Assembly: GCF_025822605.1 (NCBI RefSeq)
Contig: NZ_JACKTY010000012.1
Coordinates: 1-64,000 of the forward strand
From: Mycolicibacterium komossense
GTDB lineage: Bacteria > Actinomycetota > Actinomycetes > Mycobacteriales > Mycobacteriaceae
Length of the DNA: 64,000 nt
Reading direction: 5' to 3'
Part shown: piece after piece, positions 49,841 to 58,625 of the stretch
How the letters are laid out: every line of letters begins with the position of its first letter
Position numbering within the stretch: the first letter of the stretch is position 1
Position numbers and translations under genes: made by a program
The notes under the pieces: generated by a model
Database searches by the model: none
The model's input: only the letters and a program-made list of their open reading frames with translations
What the model was told of the DNA's origin: nothing

Positions 49841-51477
49841 CGCGGCGCTCGCCCGCGTTGGATGTCGAGGAGGTCGCGGACCAGCGCCTCGATATTGGGG
49901 CTGCCGAGCCCGGTGATCGGGTCGTATCCGGGGGCGGCGACGTCGACGGCGTTGGCACCCTCACCGATATCGCGGAAGCCGGGGGAGTTGGCGCCGGCGG
50001 CCACCCGGTACAGCAGCGGGTTGAGTTCGCCCAAGGTATGCCCGCCGTTGGCGATCAGGTACTGATTCATGACGGCGGCGAACGCGGCCCAGATCGGTGC
50101 GGACTGAGAGGTCCCTGCTCCGACCAGATCCTGGCCATCGAATCGGATCCGCACTCCGGTGAAGGGGTCGGCGACCGCGGAGACGTCCGGCGTCAACCTG
50201 CTCTGCGCATCCGGATCACGCACGGCGGCGACGTTACGCTGCCAGGCGGGCCGGGGAAACAGCCGCGACACCCCACCGCTGCTGCCCAGCGACTGGGGTG
50301 AGTCGATCCACGCCTGCTCGGCGAGCCACTGCCCCTTCTCGTCGGTCGAGAGGGTGGTGCCGCCGACCGAGACCATGCCGGGCAGGGAGGCGATGGCATC
50401 GAGTCCGATATCGTCCGGCCCCGGCGGGGACGAATAGTCCTTGCCACCTTTGCATTCCAGGCCCGCGGTGTCACCCGAAGCGTCGAATGCCGTGGTGCCG
50501 TGCGCCATGGCGCGTTGCAGCGCCGCCTGCACGGGTTTGAGATCAGCGGCGGTGACGATGGCGTCACAGCCCCAGCCGATGGACAGGCTCCAGATCGCCC
50601 CGGGGAACTGCGTGTCGACGGAATCGAAGAGCTTCCCGATCTCGACATAGGTCCCGCCATTGGGGACCAGGGTGTTGCGCGCGTTGACGACCACCAATCG
50701 CGCATCGGGAGCGATGGCGTGCGCAACTTCGAGGTCCTGGACGATCTCGCCATGGGGTTTCCCTGGTTGACCCCCGACCAGGACGGGCTTCAGTGGCGGC
50801 AGGCCGAACGCATCGGCAAAGTAGTCGAGATCAGCCTGGTCGTAACCGTCGAACGAATAGAAGACGATGGTCTGTCCCTTGCCGGTGTACCCGGCCGCAG
50901 CCAGCGGGGCGGCGTTGTACGCCGTCAGCAAAGCGCTTGGCGTCAGCCCTTTCTCGGGTACATCGAGGGGGATCAGGTCGGGGCGGGACTCATGATGCGG
51001 CGTGTAGCCCAGAATGCGTCCGAGCTCGGCGACGGTGCCGAGCAACGCCTTCGGAATTGCGGGCTGCTGCGGCGACGCGTAGAAGGTCTGCCCCTGCATA
51101 CCGAGGTAGTCGTGCACCGGGACACCGAATGCGTCGGCGACGTCGTGGGGCGCGCCGTGCACGACTGCCCAGTCTTCGCCGTGCTGCCAGCGGACGGCCA
51201 GCGCGTTATCGGCAGCCCAACGTATCAGCGGTTCAGGGCGGGTCGCGTTGCTCAACGCCACGGTGAGCTGCGCGTGGTCGAGGTGGGATGGGCCGAGATC
51301 CGTCGAGCTGGCGAGTAAGTGCGCATACGGACCGCCGATGGCGTCCCGATCAGTGGGTGGCTGCGATGAGGACGGGCGATCGGACACCACCACGACGATT
51401 GCGGCGGCCAGGCAGGCGACCAACCAGCACCCGAGCAGGCGTGCCCACCACTGACGTGGCCGACCCCCGCCCTTCAC
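49837..51477 (-). CDS. Membrane-anchored sedolisin (S53) serine-carboxyl protease
   Basis: This 546-residue protein has an N-terminal membrane or signal segment (LLGCWLVACLAAAIVVVVS), a pro-domain (about 50-170: LDHAQLTVALSNATRPEPLI) and a catalytic domain. The S53 residues are visible: Glu and Asp in GEIVQDLEVAHAI, Asp in DASGDTAGL (oxyanion), and the nucleophile in VGAGTSQSAPIWAAF. Calcium site residues lie in RDIGEGANAVDVAAPGYDPI. S53 proteases act at low pH, often after self-activation, and this one would face outside. Coupling to the double-ribbon membrane protein is striking. Confidence 0.9.
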   Translation of the reverse strand: MKGGGRPRQWWARLLGCWLVACLAAAIVVVVSDRPSSSQPPTDRDAIGGPYAHLLASSTDLGPSHLDHAQLTVALSNATRPEPLIRWAADNALAVRWQHGEDWAVVHGAPHDVADAFGVPVHDYLGMQGQTFYASPQQPAIPKALLGTVAELGRILGYTPHHESRPDLIPLDVPEKGLTPSALLTAYNAAPLAAAGYTGKGQTIVFYSFDGYDQADLDYFADAFGLPPLKPVLVGGQPGKPHGEIVQDLEVAHAIAPDARLVVVNARNTLVPNGGTYVEIGKLFDSVDTQFPGAIWSLSIGWGCDAIVTAADLKPVQAALQRAMAHGTTAFDASGDTAGLECKGGKDYSSPPGPDDIGLDAIASLPGMVSVGGTTLSTDEKGQWLAEQAWIDSPQSLGSSGGVSRLFPRPAWQRNVAAVRDPDAQSRLTPDVSAVADPFTGVRIRFDGQDLVGAGTSQSAPIWAAFAAVMNQYLIANGGHTLGELNPLLYRVAAGANSPGFRDIGEGANAVDVAAPGYDPITGLGSPNIEALVRDLLDIQRGRAPR

Positions 51478-51601
51478 GGCTTTGCCGTACGGGGCAGGGG
51501 TCGGCCAACGCTGTTCGTAGCGGACATCTATCGACTTCCGGGGTGTATCAACCTGACTTCCGATGAAGTACCACTACGGGCGTTCTGTCCACGTTATGAG
51601 A

Positions 51602-51623
51602 GGGCGGCTTCGCGGCGCCGCCC
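51602..51623 (-). terminator. GC hairpin downstream of the lipoprotein gene
   Basis: gggcggc at 51602-51608 pairs with gccgccc at 51617-51623 around an 8-base loop. It is the second hairpin after the lipoprotein gene on the minus strand. Confidence 0.5.
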
Positions 51624-51646
51624 CCGGTACTGCACTGAACTCCAAG

Positions 51647-51674
51647 CCAGGGCACTGAACTTGAGGCGCCCTGG
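51647..51674 (-). terminator. Hairpin terminator of the small lipoprotein gene
   Basis: ccagggc (51647-51653) pairs with gccctgg (51668-51674) with a 14-base loop, 13 bp beyond the stop of the gene at 51688. With the hairpin at 51602 it forms a tandem terminator. Confidence 0.55.
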
Positions 51675-51687
51675 CGGTCGAACCGTC

Positions 51688-51954
51688 TTACGGGCCGGTG
51701 TTGCGCTCGTTGCCGGGGACAGCAGTCTTCGGCGTGGGAGCGAGCACGGTCGGTGAGAACTGGTTACCGCCGGTGGGGTTCAGGTTCTTCTCGGTCGGCG
51801 ACGGCGCCGGTGCCGATGTCGTGGTGGTTGTTGTGGTGGTGGTTTCGCTGGGCTTTTCGCTGCTACTGCAGCCAACAGCCAACGCACCCATGGCAATGAT
51901 TGCGGCGCCACCGGCGATAGCCGGAAGGCGACGAGTCATCAGACCCGACTTCAT
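51688..51954 (-). CDS. Small secreted lipoprotein with poly-Thr linker
   Basis: This 88-residue protein has a signal peptide ending in lipobox AVGC (about residue 29), then SSSEKPSETT followed by a run of nine threonines in all and a Pro-rich disordered tail. Such short lipoproteins with Thr/Pro linkers are common in mycobacteria; no enzymatic domain fits. An in-frame ATG five codons later (MTRRL) is possible. Confidence 0.75.
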   Translation of the reverse strand: MKSGLMTRRLPAIAGGAAIIAMGALAVGCSSSEKPSETTTTTTTTTSAPAPSPTEKNLNPTGGNQFSPTVLAPTPKTAVPGNERNTGP

Positions 51955-52282
51955 ATTTCTTCCTATCTAATCCGCGACTAACGAAGGGAAAGTATGCGGA
52001 TCCTTGTGGGTGGAACGATAACGTCAATATAATGTCACATTCCGAGCAAACTCGTCGGGCAAATCTCCGACAGCGGAATTCGGACCCGCTCGATCCAGCG
52101 GAAATCCGCCTTCATCTTCGACTCCGCCCGACGGTGCGACCGTTGGTGGTGGGGTCGTCATGTACGCGGGAGGCGCGCTACAGTTACCACCCGTTTGCCG
52201 TTTCTGGGAACAGCCTGGGAGGACGGAGGCGGTGCCGGCAGCGGGCGTCGAGATGATCCGACGCGGCCGCGCGACCCGACGC
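51955..52282. other. 328 bp without a recognised gene
   Basis: This stretch holds the promoter of the lipoprotein gene and the 3' region of che1. Several short open frames cross it with no convincing residues. I see no RNA gene or strong hairpin. Confidence 0.5.
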
Positions 52283-53035
52283 TCAGGCGGCGGACTCGCA
52301 CCGGGTGCCGGCGGCGATCACGTCGTCGAAGCGGTCCAGTACCGTGGCGGCCACCAGATTGTGCGAACCCAACGGTGCTGACATCCGAAGTCCTTGTCGA
52401 GCAGCGAATTCCGACACCCGATCGGTGATCCGGCCGGGCGCGAGGAACCAGGGCGCGATCACCACATGCTGCGCACCCCGCTGCTGGAGATCGCGAACGG
52501 CCTCATCGAGGTCGGGGCGTGGACCGGTCGCGAAAGCGACGTGAGTGCCTGCCCAGCGGGTGCCGGCCGCCAACGCCGAGGAGATGGTCGCGGTCTGTGC
52601 GTTGGCCACCGCGTTCGACGAGCCCACGGCGACCACGACGACACCGAGCCCCGGATCGGTGGGTGACGCTCCGGCTTCGGCCAGTCGATGCCGCAGCACC
52701 GCCAGCAGCGCCGGATCCTCGCCGAGCACGGCTGCCTGCCGCACCGCGCCACCCGAAGCCTCGATCACCGAGGGAATATCGACACGCGCGTGGTAGGCGT
52801 TTGCCAGCAGGAACGGCACCACCACACCGCCGGTGGTTGCGGCCAGCACGTCGCGCAGATTCGGATCGGTCTGCTCCAGGAACGCCACCTCGACGTCGAG
52901 CCAAGGCCGCAGCCGTCGGATCCGGCCGGCGACTGCGCGCGCCACTGCGGCCGACCTCGGGTCCGCGCTGCCGTGGGCAGTCAGGATCAACGGGGGGCTG
53001 ACTCGGAACGACTCGGGAGGGCGACCCGGTGTCAC
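52283..53035 (-). CDS. che1: CbiX/SirB-type chelatase, che1
   Basis: The product is 250 residues from GTG 53035, overlapping the cysH stop as GTGA. It holds two chelatase half-domains: the first starts with LILTAHGSADPRSAAVARAV, the second with GVVVVAVGSSNAVANAQTAT. The metal-binding His in TAHGS and the NAYHARVDIP segment fit sirohydrochlorin cobalt/ferrochelatases. In M. tuberculosis the gene in this place is called che1. It probably inserts iron into sirohydrochlorin to complete siroheme for SirA, encoded two genes upstream. Confidence 0.88.
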   Translation of the reverse strand: MTPGRPPESFRVSPPLILTAHGSADPRSAAVARAVAGRIRRLRPWLDVEVAFLEQTDPNLRDVLAATTGGVVVPFLLANAYHARVDIPSVIEASGGAVRQAAVLGEDPALLAVLRHRLAEAGASPTDPGLGVVVVAVGSSNAVANAQTATISSALAAGTRWAGTHVAFATGPRPDLDEAVRDLQQRGAQHVVIAPWFLAPGRITDRVSEFAARQGLRMSAPLGSHNLVAATVLDRFDDVIAAGTRCESAA

Positions 53036-53775
53036 GAGACGTGCAACCCGCACTCTGTCTTCGACAGCCCCTGCCAGCGGCCGCTGCGCGGGTCGGCGCC
53101 GGGGGCCGGCTTGGCCGTACACGGCGCACACCCGATCGACGGGTAGCCCTCGTCGACCAAGGGGTTCACCAACACCCCGTTGGCGTTCATGTACTCCTGC
53201 ATATCGTCGTCGGACCATGCAGCCAGCGGATTGATCTTCACCAGCTTGAACGCCTCGTCGAAACTGATCAGCGGCGCGTTGGCCCGGGTCGGGGCCTCGA
53301 CCCGGCGAACACCGGTGACCCACGCGGAGTAACCGCTCAACGCCTTGCTCAGCGGCTCGACTTTACGCATCCGACAGCACTCGTTGGGCTCGCGGGCGAA
53401 CAGGTTCTTGCCGAACAACGTGTCCTGCTGCGCCACCGTGTTCTCCGGCGTGACGTTGACGATGTGCACGTCGTAAACAGACTCGACGGCATCCCGGGTG
53501 CCGATGGTCTCGGCGAAGTGATAGCCGGTGTCGAGGAACAACACGTCGACACCAGGGCGCACCTTCGCGGCCAGGTCCACCAGGACCGCGTCCTGCATGT
53601 TGGATGCGACGACGTAACCAGAAGCCGCCGCCTTCGCAGCTCCGGTGCCCGCCCCGAACATCTGGTCAGTCCAGCGCAAAAGTTCCTCGGCGCTGGCCCC
53701 CTCGAGTTCGGCCGCGCCGCGTGCCGCCAGCTCTCGCAGGTCCGTCTCCGTCAAACCGCTCACCTCAACAGTCAT
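53032..53775 (-). CDS. cysH: APS reductase (assimilatory, 4Fe-4S type)
   Basis: This 247-residue protein has the sulfonucleotide reductase PP-loop (ASNMQDAVLVDLA, residues 57-69), Cys133-Cys134 in ECCRMRK, Cys216-Cys219 in GCAPC, and the catalytic Cys242 in ECGLH. The CC/CxxC cluster ligands indicate the [4Fe-4S] APS-reducing type typical of actinobacteria, rather than the PAPS type. It converts APS to sulfite with thioredoxin. It lies 15 bp after sirA and overlaps che1. Confidence 0.95.
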   Translation of the reverse strand: MTVEVSGLTETDLRELAARGAAELEGASAEELLRWTDQMFGAGTGAAKAAASGYVVASNMQDAVLVDLAAKVRPGVDVLFLDTGYHFAETIGTRDAVESVYDVHIVNVTPENTVAQQDTLFGKNLFAREPNECCRMRKVEPLSKALSGYSAWVTGVRRVEAPTRANAPLISFDEAFKLVKINPLAAWSDDDMQEYMNANGVLVNPLVDEGYPSIGCAPCTAKPAPGADPRSGRWQGLSKTECGLHVS

Positions 53776-53790
53776 CGCTCGTCCTCAGGT

Positions 53791-55473
53791 TCAGCGCAAA
53801 TCGGAATCGTCGGCTCGTACCGCCCACTGGGCGAAACGCTCACCGGACTCTCGTTGTTTCACAAAGTTGCGAACAACCCGGTCGATGTAGTCGCCGAGCT
53901 CGTCGCTGGTGACCTTGTGCTGGCGCAATTTGCGCCCGAAACCGCTGTCCAGGCCCAGGCTGCCACCCAGATGCACCTGAAAACCTTCGACGTGGTTGCC
54001 GTCGGCGTCCTCCACGATCAGGCCCTTGAAGCCGATATCGGCGATCTGGATCCGCGCGCACGAATTCGGGCAGCCGTTGATGTTCACGGTGACCGGGACG
54101 TCGAGCTGGCTGTTGATGTCCTCGAGCCGCTTCTCCAACTCGGGCACCAGCGTCTGGGACCGCTTACGGGTCTCGGCGAAGGACAGCTTGCAGAATTCGA
54201 TACCGGTGCAGGCCATCAGGTTTCGCCGCCAGTGCGACGGCTGCGAGGGCAGGCCGAGGGCATCAAGGCCGGCACGCAGCTCTTCGAGCTTGTCGTCGGC
54301 GACGTCGAGGATCACGAGCTTCTGATACGGCGTGAACCGGATCCGGTCCGAACCGGCCGTTTCGGCGAGATCCGCCACCGCAGACAGGATCGTGCCGGAG
54401 ACCCGGCCCGCGATCGGTGCGACGCCGACCGCGTTGAGTCCGTTCTTGAGCCGCTGGACGCCGACGTGGTCGATGGGGCGGGTGACGGGCTCGGGCGCTG
54501 GGCCGTCGATCAGGGGCCGCTTCAGATACTCCTCTTCGAGAACTTTTCTGAACTTCTCGATACCCCAGTCCTTGATCAGGAACTTCAGCCGTGCTTTCGC
54601 GCGCAGCCGGCGGTAGCCGTAGTCGCGGAAGACGCTGACCACGCCCTCCCAAACATCGGGCACTTCGTCGAGCGGCACCCAGGCACCGACCCGCTGGCCG
54701 AGCATCGGGTTGGTGGACAGGCCACCGCCTACCCACAGATCGAATCCGGGGCCGTGCTCGGGATGGTTGACGCCGATGAATGCGACGTCGTTGACCTCGT
54801 GCACGACGTCCTGCAGGCCCGAGATGGCGGTCTTGAACTTGCGCGGCAGGTTCGAATATTCCTTCTTGCCGATATATCGCTTCACGATCTCGTCGATGGC
54901 GGGGGTGCCGTCGATCACCTCGTCGAGCGACTCACCGGCCAGCGGTGACCCCAGCACGACACGCGGGCAGTCGCCGCAGGCCTCGGTGGTGTAGAGGCCG
55001 ACCTCGTCGAGTCGGCGCCAGATTTCCGGCATATCCCTGACGTCGATCCAGTGGTACTGGACGTTCTCGCGGTCGGAGATGTCGGCGGTGTCGCGGGCGA
55101 ATTCGGTGGAGATACCGCCGAGGGTGCGCAGCGCCGCGGCCGTCAGGGCCCCTCCGTCGCAGCGGACCCGCAGCATGAAGAACTCGTCTTCGAGCATGTC
55201 GGTGTTGTCGTCACCGGTCCAGGTGCCGTCGTAACCGGGCTTGCGCTGGGTGTAGAGACCCCACCAGCGGAACCGGCCGCGCAGGTCGCCCTTGTCGATG
55301 CTCTCGAAGCCACCCTTGGCGTAGATGTCCTCGATCCGAGCCCGCACGTTGAGCGGGTTGTCGTCCTTCTTGGCCTGCTCATTGGCGTTGAGTGGCTCGC
55401 GGTAGCCGAGGGCCCACTGGCCTTCGCCCTTGGGGCGCTTGACGGGTTTCGGCTTGGGGTCTGCAGTTGTCAT
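53791..55473 (-). CDS. sirA: Ferredoxin-dependent sulfite reductase
   Basis: This 560-residue protein begins MTTADPKPKPVKRPKGEGQW; an upstream ATG at 55515 is less likely. It has two nitrite/sulfite reductase halves. The siroheme/4Fe-4S ligands are in ACTGIEFCKLSFAETRKR (Cys-x5-Cys) and NINGCPNSCARI (Cys-x3-Cys). TTEACGDCPRVVLG carries the Cys that forms the Tyr-Cys link in the mycobacterial enzyme. It reduces sulfite to sulfide with six ferredoxin electrons. It heads the sirA-cysH-che1 operon, behind a Cys-rich leader. Confidence 0.95.
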   Translation of the reverse strand: MTTADPKPKPVKRPKGEGQWALGYREPLNANEQAKKDDNPLNVRARIEDIYAKGGFESIDKGDLRGRFRWWGLYTQRKPGYDGTWTGDDNTDMLEDEFFMLRVRCDGGALTAAALRTLGGISTEFARDTADISDRENVQYHWIDVRDMPEIWRRLDEVGLYTTEACGDCPRVVLGSPLAGESLDEVIDGTPAIDEIVKRYIGKKEYSNLPRKFKTAISGLQDVVHEVNDVAFIGVNHPEHGPGFDLWVGGGLSTNPMLGQRVGAWVPLDEVPDVWEGVVSVFRDYGYRRLRAKARLKFLIKDWGIEKFRKVLEEEYLKRPLIDGPAPEPVTRPIDHVGVQRLKNGLNAVGVAPIAGRVSGTILSAVADLAETAGSDRIRFTPYQKLVILDVADDKLEELRAGLDALGLPSQPSHWRRNLMACTGIEFCKLSFAETRKRSQTLVPELEKRLEDINSQLDVPVTVNINGCPNSCARIQIADIGFKGLIVEDADGNHVEGFQVHLGGSLGLDSGFGRKLRQHKVTSDELGDYIDRVVRNFVKQRESGERFAQWAVRADDSDLR

Positions 55474-55584
55474 GGAGTTCGGCCCTTCGAAAGGGCTGGC
55501 GTGAATCGCGCACACGAACCGGTGGCTGTTCCGGCGGCGCAGATCCGACGGCCAGCTGAAGTACAGATGGTCAGGTCTACGGCG

Positions 55585-55689
55585 TTAAGGCCGACAGGTG
55601 CAGCTACACACACGCTTGAAATCGACGTGCCGACGCACCACCAGCGAGACGCCGTGCTTCACACTGCGGGCTGTGGACACCGGGCCCAT
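55585..55689 (-). CDS. Cys-rich leader peptide of the sirA operon
   Basis: Reading from ATG 55689 to TAA 55585 gives 34 residues, ending RRHVDFKRVCSCTCRP with three Cys in alternate positions. The RRHVDxxRVxxxxC pattern is the one seen in predicted actinobacterial leader peptides before sulfur genes. Internal GTG codons could give a shorter form. The leader stop lies 111 bp before sirA. Stalling at the Cys codons during cysteine starvation probably allows read-through into sirA-cysH-che1. Confidence 0.8.
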   Translation of the reverse strand: MGPVSTARSVKHGVSLVVRRHVDFKRVCSCTCRP

Positions 55690-55783
55690 TCTGCCATGAA
55701 TCGCGGTACCCCTCCTAACCGGCCAATACTTTCGTTCAGCGTGAGCGAAATGCTCCCCTTCGCTGGTCTGGGAGACTTGTTCG

Positions 55784-56956
55784 ATGGCGGTCAGCTCGGA
55801 CATGGCGAGCCCGCTCGAGCTGACACTGCGGCCGGGCGGGCCGTTCGGCATCTATGTCCATGTGCCGTTCTGCGCCACGCGCTGCGGCTACTGCGATTTC
55901 AACACCTACACACCCAGTGAACTGGGCGGCGCCAACCCCGACGGCTGGCTCGAAGCGCTTCGGGTCGAACTGGACCTGGCGGCGGCTGCGTTGCCCGCGC
56001 CGCCGGTGGACACCGTCTTCGTCGGCGGCGGCACTCCGTCACTGCTCGGTGGGGACGGCCTGGCTGCGGTGCTCGATGCCATCCGCTCGAGCTTCATGCT
56101 GGCTCCCGACGCCGAAGTCACCACCGAAGCCAACCCGGAGTCGACGACACCGGCACTGCTGAACCGGATTCGTGATGCCGGCTACACCCGGCTGTCGTTG
56201 GGCCTGCAGTCGATGGCACCGAACGTGCTGGCAGTTCTCGACAGGGTGCACTCGCCCGGGCGGGCGCTGCAAGTGGCCCGCGACGCCGCGATCGCGGGTT
56301 TCGAGCACGTCAGCATCGACCTCATCTACGGCACCCCGGGTGAATCCGACGACGACCTGCTGCAGTCGGTCGATGCGGCCATCGGCGCAGGCATCGACCA
56401 TCTCTCGGCATATGCGCTGGTGGTCGAGGACGGGACCGCGCTGGCCCGGCGGGTACGGCGCGGCGAGATGCCACTGCCCGACGACGACGTCCTGGCCCGG
56501 CGCTACGAGCTGCTGGACGAGCGCCTGTCGACGGCCGGCCTCGACTGGTACGAGGTATCGAACTGGAGTCGGGCCGGCGGGCAGTGCCGGCACAACGTGG
56601 GTTACTGGAACGGTGGCCAGTGGTGGGGAGCCGGGCCGGGCGCACATGGCTATATCGGTCATCACCGGTGGTGGAATGTGAAGCACCCCAACACCTATGC
56701 CGCAACTCTCGGGCAGGGCGCGCTGCCGGTGGCGGGATTCGAGGAGCTCGACAGCACCGATAGACATACCGAGGACGTGCTGTTGCGGATCCGATTGCGC
56801 AGCGGCCTGCCGCACGCGGTGCTGCGGCCAGATGAATTGCTTCGTGCCGAAAGCGCTGTCGCTGAAGGACTTCTGGTGCACGAAGGTGACCGGCTGGTAT
56901 TGACCGACCGGGGCCGACTGCTGGCCGACGGAGTGGTGCGCCGGCTGTTGGGCTAG
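55784..56956 (+). CDS. hemW: Radical SAM protein HemW
   Basis: This 390-residue protein has the radical SAM motif CATRCGYC at about residues 31-38, then VFVGGGTPSLL, RLSLGLQSMAPNVLAVLDRV and the C-terminal HemN-like domain (WYEVSNWSRAGGQCRHNVGY). It lacks the N-terminal extension of HemN, so HemW (a heme chaperone or heme-insertion factor) is the better name than coproporphyrinogen oxidase. The start is ATG 55784 behind gggag; ATG 55802 is possible. Its stop codon TAG is the first bases of a repeat unit. Confidence 0.92.
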   Translation: MAVSSDMASPLELTLRPGGPFGIYVHVPFCATRCGYCDFNTYTPSELGGANPDGWLEALRVELDLAAAALPAPPVDTVFVGGGTPSLLGGDGLAAVLDAIRSSFMLAPDAEVTTEANPESTTPALLNRIRDAGYTRLSLGLQSMAPNVLAVLDRVHSPGRALQVARDAAIAGFEHVSIDLIYGTPGESDDDLLQSVDAAIGAGIDHLSAYALVVEDGTALARRVRRGEMPLPDDDVLARRYELLDERLSTAGLDWYEVSNWSRAGGQCRHNVGYWNGGQWWGAGPGAHGYIGHHRWWNVKHPNTYAATLGQGALPVAGFEELDSTDRHTEDVLLRIRLRSGLPHAVLRPDELLRAESAVAEGLLVHEGDRLVLTDRGRLLADGVVRRLLG

Positions 56957-57098
56957 TCGAGTCGACCGATGCCGCCGAGGGACGAGGCGGTTGAGGAGCG
57001 AGACAGGCCGAGGGACGAGGCGGTTGAGGAGCGAGACAGTAGAGCTAGTCGAGTCGACCGATGCCGCCGAGGGACGAGGCGGTTGAGGAGCGAGACAG
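56954..57098. repeat. Short repeat array: 53-bp unit twice and a 33-bp core three times
   Basis: The 53-bp unit beginning tagtcgagtcgaccgatgcc is at 56954-57006 and, identical, at 57046-57098. Its 33-bp core (gccgagggacgaggcggttg...) also occurs between them at 57007-57039. The first unit supplies the hemW stop codon. Translated on the minus strand it gives SRSSTASSLGGIGRLD, a tail I recall in several mycobacterial ORF annotations, so this is probably a dispersed mycobacterial repeat. Confidence 0.85.
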
Positions 57099-57112
57099 TA
57101 AGGCCCGAGAAC

Positions 57113-57424
57113 TCAGCTTGGCGGGAGTCCGCCGTCCATATCGAAAACCCGGGCATGCAGCACCGTGCGGTTTCGCAACGCCGCCCGCACCGCGCGGTGT
57201 AGCCCGTCTTCGAGATAGACAATGCCTTTCCACCGAACCGCATGCGGGAAGAGGTCGCCGTAGAACGTCGAATCCTCGGATAGCAACCGGTCCAGTGCGA
57301 GCACCGTCGTCGTCGTGACCAGTTCATCGAGGCGGATCTGCCGGGGTGGTATCTGTGACCAGTCGCGGTAGGACAACCCATGCTCGGGATACGGCTTGCC
57401 ATCACGGACACCCTTGAAAATCAT
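57113..57424 (-). CDS. Conserved mycobacterial hypothetical protein (103 residues)
   Basis: The product begins MIFKGVRDGKPYPEHGLSYR, followed by IPPRQIRLDELVTTTTVLAL, FYGDLFPHAVRWKGIVYLED and GLHRAVRAALRNRTVLHARV. The last parts resemble a small ParB/Srx-like or HipA-like fold, but I cannot name a family with confidence. A gene of about this size sits beside hrcA in M. tuberculosis. It is divergent from hrcA. Confidence 0.7.
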   Translation of the reverse strand: MIFKGVRDGKPYPEHGLSYRDWSQIPPRQIRLDELVTTTTVLALDRLLSEDSTFYGDLFPHAVRWKGIVYLEDGLHRAVRAALRNRTVLHARVFDMDGGLPPS

Positions 57425-57550
57425 CCGCGCATTGCCCTTTTTCCGGTCCCCCGACTGGACGTGGTCATGCCGAAAGGCTAGCCGTTACCGGCGGAAATGC
57501 CACTGGACAGTAAACTGGGACGACCGGGAGGTGAACAGCGAGGTGAATTG

Positions 57551-58594
57551 ATGGGCAGTGCGGACGATCGTCGGTTTGAGGTATTGCGGGCCATCGTCGC
57601 CGACTTCGTTTCCACCAAGGAACCGATCGGCTCCAAGTCTCTGGTGGACCGCCACAATCTCGGTGTTTCCAGCGCCACGATCCGCAACGACATGGCCGTC
57701 CTGGAGGCCGAGGGGTACATCACCCAGCCTCACACCAGCTCTGGACGAGTGCCCACCGAAAAGGGTTACCGCGAGTTCGTCGACCGCCTGGCCGACGTCA
57801 AACCGCTCTCGACTCCCGAGCGGCGCGCCATCCTGACTTTCCTGGACACCGGCGTCGATCTCGACGACGTGCTGCGGCGTGCGGTCCGGCTGCTGGCGCA
57901 GCTGACCCGGCAGGTCGCCGTCGTCCAATATCCGACGCTGTCGGCATCGACGGTGCGCCACCTGGAGGTGGTGGCGCTCTCCCCGGCCCGGTTGCTGATG
58001 GTCGTCATCACCGACTCAGGCCGGGTGGACCAGCGCATCGTCGAACTCGGCAACGTCATCGAGGATCACCAGCTTTCCCAGCTGCGCGAGCTGCTCGGTC
58101 AGGCCCTGGAGGGCAAGAAGCTTTCCGCAGCCTCGATCGCGGTCGCCGACCTGGCCAGCCAACTCGACGGCGGCGGCGGACTGGGCGACGCGATCGGCCG
58201 TTCGGCGACGGTGCTGTTGGAATCACTCGTCGAGCACACCGAAGAACGCCTGCTCATGGGTGGTACCGCCAACCTGACCCGCAATACCGCGGACTTCGGT
58301 GGCTCGCTGCGGTCGGTGCTGGAGGCACTTGAGGAGCAGGTCGTCGTGCTCAAGCTCCTTGCCGCCCAGCAGGAGGCCGGCAAGGTGACGGTGCGAATCG
58401 GTCAGGAGGCCCAGGCTGCGTCGGGAGCCGAGGAGATGGCCGGCACTTCGGTGGTTTCGACGACGTACGGCACAATAGACACCGTCTACGGCGGCATGGG
58501 CGTGCTCGGGCCCACTCGGATGGACTACCCGGGAACCATTGCCAGTGTCGCTGCGGTTGCTATGTACATCGGCGAAGTTCTGGGCGCCCGTTAG
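57551..58594 (+). CDS. hrcA: Heat-inducible transcription repressor HrcA
   Basis: This 347-residue protein starts at ATG 57551 behind gaggtgaa. The winged helix is at the N-terminus: [40 protein letters not shown] and [20 protein letters not shown]. The GAF-like ligand and dimer domain follows ([20 protein letters not shown]). It represses chaperonin genes through CIRCE elements; none is visible in front of hrcA itself. The dnaJ2 gene follows by 31 bp. Confidence 0.96.
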   Translation: MGSADDRRFEVLRAIVADFVSTKEPIGSKSLVDRHNLGVSSATIRNDMAVLEAEGYITQPHTSSGRVPTEKGYREFVDRLADVKPLSTPERRAILTFLDTGVDLDDVLRRAVRLLAQLTRQVAVVQYPTLSASTVRHLEVVALSPARLLMVVITDSGRVDQRIVELGNVIEDHQLSQLRELLGQALEGKKLSAASIAVADLASQLDGGGGLGDAIGRSATVLLESLVEHTEERLLMGGTANLTRNTADFGGSLRSVLEALEEQVVVLKLLAAQQEAGKVTVRIGQEAQAASGAEEMAGTSVVSTTYGTIDTVYGGMGVLGPTRMDYPGTIASVAAVAMYIGEVLGAR

Positions 58595-58625
58595 GGCTGC
58601 CGACCAACAGAAGTGTGGGGCAAGA

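Noticed and set aside
53029..54948. 639-residue plus-strand open frame over cysH and sirA
   Set aside because: It is antisense to two unmistakable genes; long antisense frames are common in GC-rich DNA, and the residues are low in structure-like patterns.
56954..57098. CRISPR-like array
   Set aside because: Units are adjacent or nearly so, without unique spacers of constant length, and no cas genes are present.
57425..57550. CIRCE operator before hrcA
   Set aside because: No TTAGCACTC-N9-GAGTGCTAA-like inverted repeat is visible.
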